Source: Saccharum officinarum (lineage: Eukaryota > Streptophyta > Magnoliopsida > Poales > Poaceae). From it: 64,000 nt of DNA. The DNA lies in the NCBI GenBank assembly GCA_020631735.1, contig CM036179.1:20079063-20143062 (forward strand), written 5' to 3'. The first letter of the stretch is position 1; every line of letters starts with the position of its first letter. Below, piece after piece: positions 58,626 to 64,000 of the stretch. Made by a program: the position numbers and the translations under genes. Under the pieces are notes generated by a model. It was not told the origin of the DNA. It ran no database searches and was given only the letters and a program-made list of their open reading frames with translations.

Positions 58626-58786
58626 TCAGGTCTAGTCTCATACCTACTAAGATCTCAAATTTATAATCGTAATTAATGCACCAACTAAACTAATCAAAAT
58701 AATTAATGTACTAGAGATAATAAAAATAAAACTAATAAATAGAGGGGAGGAATGAAATTAGTAAAATCAGGGGGGCAGAGACTCAC

Positions 58787-59089
58787 ATTAAGCATCATTT
58801 GCGTCTGGGCTATTCTCCGATGAGGGTGTTCACGTGGGAGCTCACCAGTCATAGCATACATGTCCTCGGCGATCTCTTCATCTGTCAACTTCAACGAGAA
58901 GATGCCTAAGTGTCCATCTTTTCCTCGACGCGGCCATAGACTTCGCCGTGGCATGGTGCCCCCTGTATTCTCCAAGGTAGGCGATTCTTTTGGTCCATCA
59001 GTGAGGGGTTGAGAGGTGTTGGGTTTGGGAGCTATGACACATAGTGCTTGGACAATGACCTGTGGGTTGGAGGACATGGTTCGCGACAT
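58787..59089 (-). CDS. First exon of a DUF1639-like gene
   Basis: From the ATG at 59089 the frame runs 303 bp (101 codons, phase 0) to a strong donor AAT|GTGAGT at 58786. Near residues 70-85 it reads FSLKLTDEEIAEDMYAMTGE, followed by a proline/arginine/histidine-rich stretch. That matches the core of plant DUF1639 proteins (L-x-L-T-x-E-E-I-x-x-D-x-Y/F-A-M-x-G, then basic proline-rich sequence). The conserved LFPGLWL-type end should be in the next exon, which I could not find down to 57900, so the gene may be partial or have a long intron. Frame extension upstream to 59161 has no ATG and overlaps the TATA box, so 59089 (or 59077) is the likely start. Function of the family is not known. Confidence 0.55.
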
Positions 59090-59146
59090 GAGGAGATATA
59101 AGGAAGGATGCAATGGTGTGGGTGAAATCGAAGGAAGGAGAAGGCT

Positions 59147-59159
59147 GGCATATATAGCC
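59147..59159 (-). promoter_or_regulatory. TATA box of the DUF1639-like gene
   Basis: On the minus strand GGCTATATATGCC lies about 60 bp upstream of the ATG at 59089. The leader between them is short and pyrimidine-rich (CTTCTCCTTCCTTCG), as in many plant genes. Confidence 0.5.
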
Positions 59160-59161
59160 AA

Positions 59162-60848
59162 ATTCTATGCTAAAAGCGTCCGTTTCAGTTATCTTTACAG
59201 CTAACCTGGCATTCTCAACGTGATACCAGACGAATTTTCACACGTAGGCAATGTTCTCAGCACCAAACCATGAAGATCACTAGTCAGCTCTCCTTAAATG
59301 GCAATTAATAAGTGTATAATAATATGTATCTATGTATCCATATATTGAATAACTATACTCTAAATCATATGCAAAAAATATTAAGATTTTAATCATTTTC
59401 TTAGCTCAGCAACACTAGAATTATAACATTAATGTGTGTCATGACCCAATGGTTGTTCCAACTTAAACTTTTCAAAAACACCCCTTGAAACCAAAAACTC
59501 TCACCAACCTCTCCATGAACCCTAACCCAAGTACTCGATACACTTCACAATGTATCTAAATCATGAACATGATCAACCATGGCACCGAGCCCTAGCTAGT
59601 TTTGGTTTAGCTCTTCTTTCACAATAGACAACCTTATTATTTCAATAGAAACCTTTATTTATCTCCTACAGGACAAGGACTCCATGTTTGATTCTCAATT
59701 TCCCTAATCTTCTCTAATCAAACCAAGTCAAACAGGGTCAACCTTGGTCAACTCAGTGGTTGACTTAACAAAATTATCCAAGTTATCACCCGAGAGGTGA
59801 TCTCTAAACCTAGAATAGTTTCTACTAGCTCAATAAAGTAAATTAAAGACCCCCAATATCAATCTCTCCTGTCCACATTCAATATCCCAAAATATGTGTT
59901 CTATCGGACCATCTGACATCTTGACAGGCCATCCGCTAGATCACCTAGATAGTAGAATCAGTTTGGATGAGTTGTCCCCCTCTCCCCTCTCTTGGTCCCA
60001 TTTGTTAGCTCAAGATGGGATACTCCTAGCTATGTGTTTAGCTCTCCCACTCACTCATTCACTCACTCTCATCTCTCCCTCTCTCTCAAGGTGGAGAAAG
60101 CAAGAACAAGCAAGAACTAGAGAGAGAAAGGAAGAGGCAGAAAAGAAGAAAAAGAAGGGAAGATCAAGACAAGCTCAAGCATCATCATCTCAAGGAGAAG
60201 ATGAAGATCTTCATCTCCATCTCCACCTCCATCCTTGGGTGAGCTCAAGAAATCCCCTTTTCTTTTCACCCCAATAATCAACCCAAATCCTAATCTTGAT
60301 TTCATCATGCCTAAGTGGAAGAAGAAGATGGAAAACAACTCTCTCATCTCAAGCGTAAGCTATATCTCTATCACTCAATTATCTCATAACTCATCACATT
60401 TCTCTCTCTAATGGAAGTTATGTGATTTTTGCAATAAAATCTTGATTTTTGCTCAAAACCATCCCTATCACATGGAAGCAAGAAGGAGCAAGGCTTGAGC
60501 ATGATCTTGGTGGCCAAAGGGTCACCCAACTCCCAAAACGAAGTTACCATGATTCAAGATTATGGATTGTCCTTCTTTTTATTTCAAGTTTAGTTCAGCA
60601 GTGAAGGATGAATGTGAGGCTTGGACTGAGGGACCAAGATGGCTGGAAGACTAACCCTGGTGGCTAACACTTGGGGACATCAACAAGCAAGAGGAAATGC
60701 AGAGGAGTGACCATGTTGACCAAGTCAAGATGATGATTGACCAAGTCAAGAGGGGGCACTGGAGGACTTGGTGATCGGACGGTTGAGGACAATGGTGACA
60801 CATGTTGAGAGAGTGGAGGAGGTGTAGTGAATACATATCTCCAATAAG
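59162..60848. other. Intergenic or decayed repeat sequence
   Basis: No gene is supported. The part from about 59440 to 60560 has the feel of a retrotransposon LTR or leader (CT-rich run at 60060-60090, GAGA run at 60115-60165), but I found no partner copy in the window and no clear ends. Confidence 0.4.
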
Positions 60849-60985
60849 GTTTGGTGGTTTTAGCCTCAAAACCATCGGAGGATGGTTTTCTGCTTTGGGC
60901 CTCAAAACCAAGTGTGGACGGTTTGGTGGTTTGGGCCTCAAAACTACCAACAGACGGTTTTTGGGTTTAGGACTCAAAACCCGGT
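60849..60985. repeat. Short tandem repeat with CCTCAAAAC units
   Basis: About four imperfect units of 35-45 bp share the phrase GGTTT(G/T)GG...(G/A)CCTCAAAAC. On the minus strand they encode a repeated VLRPKPPN-like peptide, but there is no sign of a real gene. Confidence 0.75.
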
Positions 60986-61920
60986 TTGAGTTCTAGCAGA
61001 AACTGGTGGTAGCATGTGGTGTGATCATGAAGCTTGCGTCGAGGCAAAGCAAGGCCATGAAGAGCGCGTGGTCGTTGGATGCACCGATCAAGACTTGGAC
61101 CAATTTTCCCTAGGGGTTAAGTGGTTTAGCAAAAATATCTAAGGGCATGTTGGGAATGTGTAATAACTCTATAAATAAGAAAGAGGTTGCCTCAACTAGC
61201 CATCTCTTTAGTTTTTGTTTCTCGTATCACTCTTTAGGTTTTACTGCCTCTAGTTTCTGCTATTGAGATCCTTAGTACGGGTGACAGATACACTATGTGA
61301 GTTTAGTTTTCTATAATCTTTCCTTTGTATAGAATCATACCTAGTTGATCTAGAGCAATAAAGAAATCAATTCTCTGAGATCTGAGTCTTGATTCACAGT
61401 TGATTTGGTTTTCGAGTTTTTTCCTTCCCGATCTCCTTCCCATTGTTCTTTTGATGGATTTTGTGTTGCAATGAGTTTGGGGATGTTTTGGGGGCTTAGA
61501 TACATGCTAAGACCTCTGATGATCATATCTACCAAGTGATTTGGGCAGATTCATTACGAGCACGAAAATCCACCCATGGGAGGAAGTTTGAGAAAACCCC
61601 AACCTTTTTTATGGTGGGAGTTTGAGTGATTTTTGGGTGTTGATGTCTTGAGGATATCCTCTCAACATCCCTAGGAACCTCCCTGTAAAGTTTCAGATCC
61701 ATCCGAGTTGATTTGATCGAGTTCTTGGCCTTTATTCGATTTTTGTCGGGTTGCTATTTGTGTAACCCTGACCAGTTCAGTAGTCATACTAGACCAGTCC
61801 GGTGTGAGGGAGTGCTACTGTGCACCAATATGTTTTGGCTGGCTAGGTCTGATAGGTCACTTGGATCGGTCCGGTATTTTTGACCTTGGACTTTTGAGCT
61901 CATTTTTGGTGGAGACCTTC
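60986..61920 (+). other. LTR-like sequence with a TATA box
   Basis: ACTCTATAAATAAGAAAGAGG at about 61166-61186 is a good TATA box and is followed by CT-rich sequence and an AATAAA signal (about 61356). The layout fits the middle of an LTR. No ends or coding sequence were recognised. Confidence 0.4.
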
Positions 61921-64000
61921 TGAAATGATCCCAATCTCTATTAAGGGAAATCCACATATTCGAACCATAATGTGATAGTCCTTGATGATCATTCCATCAC
62001 ATTATTGAATAATAGTTGATATCACAAGTCATACATCAAATACCTATCTTATAGAGTACAATAGAAAGGTTTACTCATTATTGCATTGCCACTTCGCGAA
62101 ATCACTTAGAGCAATAGCATCTAAAATAGTATCAGGTAGAATGGCAGCGGGCACAGACTTCATCTTCGTCAACCAAACTCAAGCAAAGGACAAGACCTCT
62201 AATCCTCCCAGTCATCTCCTTGGAAGTTGTACTCAGACTCAGGACCTGCCAAATAATTATCAGTATGATTTATACTGGCCACTAGCTCCCACCCTATGCT
62301 TTGCATTTCCTTTGTGGTAAGTGGAATGTAAGGGTATAGCAAAAGATTTATTTATCGTTGTAGTTTCCTATGTGAGTGTAATCAAGTTTTATATTAATTC
62401 ATTAAGGTTTAACCCATCTCATCCACACATTCTCCCATCTAATCACACACATCTCACTGCACTCTGACTCTTTAGGCGGAAAGGACAACTCCCTCTCATG
62501 CCTTGCCTCAACGACCAAAGCCAGAAACCAACAACAACCCGGGGGGAGAAGAAGAAAGGACTCCTCTCACTAATCAAGGGAAGCGTAGGTCATAGAATGT
62601 CCAAATACATGGCCATGGATATACGTATAGATCGATTAACTCTGCAAAGCATGTACACCTGGAACCACAGGATCACCATAATCGACACTAATCATTGTCT
62701 AGGCTGATGCCGAGCTGCCTTACAACTAGTGAGATTCCACCCTACCACTTAGCCCTAAGACACCCTGGAGTCCACCGGCACGCTAAGACTGTGAGACATA
62801 GTACCGGGCCCTAGAGGTCACTACGCTGTCTTAGGAGGGTATGAGCCATATGCCTGTACCTCCCTACACTATCCACTATCAACCTAGTAGTAGTGGCACC
62901 GCCCTAGCTGGTTAACATTCGTCCCCCGCCCATTCAGGGACGAGTGGTGTGTACGAATGGTCCTATGATCTAGTTCTCTCGACACCAGTCCTTAGAGGGA
63001 CCAGACAAGATATCTTCACAAGTGGGGATAACCAACACCACGTGCTTCAATGGCACCTCCATCTCGGGGACTTGCCCCACGAAGAGTCACCTCCCCGGGA
63101 CATACTCCTCTCACATGTACCCGCCATAGGTACCTCACATAGGGGATGCCCAGGTCAGACCCCCTGATAATACTCATCCAAAGACTCGTCATAGAATCCT
63201 ATCCGGTTGACTCAACCCTCACCACACACCTAAGACGCACGCCAAGATCTCTCCAAGTTTTTACCACATTATCGACACTGAGGGCCATAGCCACTCACAA
63301 ACAATCCTCCATCAAGCATCACATCACATATATAATGCATAGTAGAATTAAGAAGTAAGTAGTAAGTGACCGTCTAGTCTATCAACGGGAGTGCAAGGGT
63401 ACAAGTTGCATCAAGGTAATGGCTTTAAGCAATTCTACCATGCAATCTAACATAGTTCATTTGCATAAAATAAAGCACTAGCAACTATATTGAAGCATGT
63501 CTAATAGGATTCTACAAGGTTGGGTGGGATGTGGCACCTGTGGTCAGATCATCTCCAAGCTCCTCGGTGTAGTCAGGGTCATCCTCCTTAGTTTGCATAT
63601 CCTCTGAATCTGTCAAACAAGACATATAGTCACTATAAGCGACCCCTATAGATAATCACAAAGAAGAAATGGAAAGCCAAAAGATTCAAATGCACTCAAA
63701 CACAAGCCTATGATGTAGAGCTTAATTTTAGAAAAATTTAGACACTGGTTTCATAATTTTCTGAGGTTGGATGAATTTTCTAAGTTTAAATTATTTTCTA
63801 AAAAAGAAAAGGATAGATTAATCCTGAGCTTGACACATGGCGCAATCTAATTGTTGCACGGCTCGACTAAGGCTGACAGGTGGGAACAGTCTTCAGTCAA
63901 TGGTCAACGCTGACCGGACTCGGACTAGGCCTGGCAGGCCGGATAATGGGTTGGGTTGGGTCGGGCCAGCTCGGACACATGTCGGGCAGGCAGTGTGGCA
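61921..64000 (-). mobile_element. Large LTR on the minus strand, continues beyond the window
   Basis: On the minus strand the segment would end ...GATTGGGATCATTTCA at 61921, a common gypsy LTR ending. Inside, AT-rich parts and a GC-rich rim starting near 63890 follow, in reverse, the same broad layout as the family C LTRs. A short acidic peptide-like stretch (about 63535-63610) mirrors one in C1 near 14820. No second copy is in the window, so the call rests on layout and the terminal motif only. ORFs in it are not supported. Confidence 0.45.

Noticed and set aside
59894..60277. 127-codon ORF with lysine and histidine repeats
   Set aside because: Produced by CT and GA runs (GAAGAAAAAGAAG, CATCTCCATCTC). 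No conserved domain and no start context.
62949..63358. Two short ORFs in the last segment
   Set aside because: They lie within a presumptive LTR and show no family signature.
1..64000. CRISPR array, tRNA or rRNA genes, bacterial operon
   Set aside because: No regularly spaced repeats with unique spacers, no cloverleaf or rRNA core sequence, and all signals point to a plant nuclear genome.

Overview
This is a repeat-dominated stretch of a plant nuclear genome, most likely a panicoid grass (sorghum, sugarcane, Miscanthus or maize group). The signs are CACTA transposons with subterminal TTTGCCGAGTGCC palindromes, Athila- and Tat-type Ty3/gypsy elements, SIRE/Maximus-type copia LTRs and large GC-rich LTRs. 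I see no rRNA, tRNA, CRISPR or bacterial-style operon. Almost every long open frame is a decayed transposon gene or a chance frame in a GC-rich LTR. The only candidate host-gene sequence is one exon of a DUF1639-like protein near 59 kb.

Layout. 1-4245: right part of a CACTA element (CACTA-1). 4390-4582: a small Tourist-like MITE. 6189-46897: one old Athila-lineage retrotransposon whose roughly 11 kb of own sequence is spread over about 41 kb by insertions up to four levels deep. Its order is 5' LTR (6189-7426), tRNA-Asp-type primer site, gag, protease, RT, RNase H, integrase, a 3' ORF with its own TATA box, polypurine region and 3' LTR (from 43854). Gag is split by a solo LTR of a related Athila family (7814-17459), which holds a 4 kb solo LTR of 'family C' (C1, 8095-16398), which holds a hAT transposon (10497-14775). 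The integrase is split by a second family C solo LTR (C2, 20857-37713), which holds a Tat-lineage retrotransposon on the minus strand (23745-36549), which holds a solo LTR B1 (27478-29118). The region after pol is split by a copia-type solo LTR D1 (39616-42109), and the 3' LTR by solo LTR B2 (43980-45961). I assigned these boundaries by reading TG...CA or TIR ends, matching target-site duplications (five perfect 5-bp or 8-bp cases: TCTAT, GTCACAGG, ATAAG, CAGCC, ATGTT; three with one mismatch), and rejoined sequence across each insertion.

46898-52735: truncated pieces, namely a third family C LTR, a copia LTR fragment, a B-like LTR fragment, a second D LTR and the tail of another CACTA element. 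52736-64000: quieter, older sequence with a gutted Tat-like element (about 55.5-57.6 kb), a 264-bp inverted-repeat MITE, a GGGCC-rich repeat, the DUF1639-like exon with a TATA box, short tandem repeats and the start of another large LTR on the minus strand (from 61921).

The genes do not form a pathway. They are layers of selfish elements. Stops that look like C-to-T decay (CGA to TGA, CAA or CAG to TAA or TAG) recur in the Athila, hAT and CACTA genes, as expected for methylated, silenced repeats. The points most worth a second look are the antisense, apparently spliced gene in the Tat element, the promoter-led 3' ORF in the Athila element, and the hAT transposase whose four-exon model is broken by only one visible stop.
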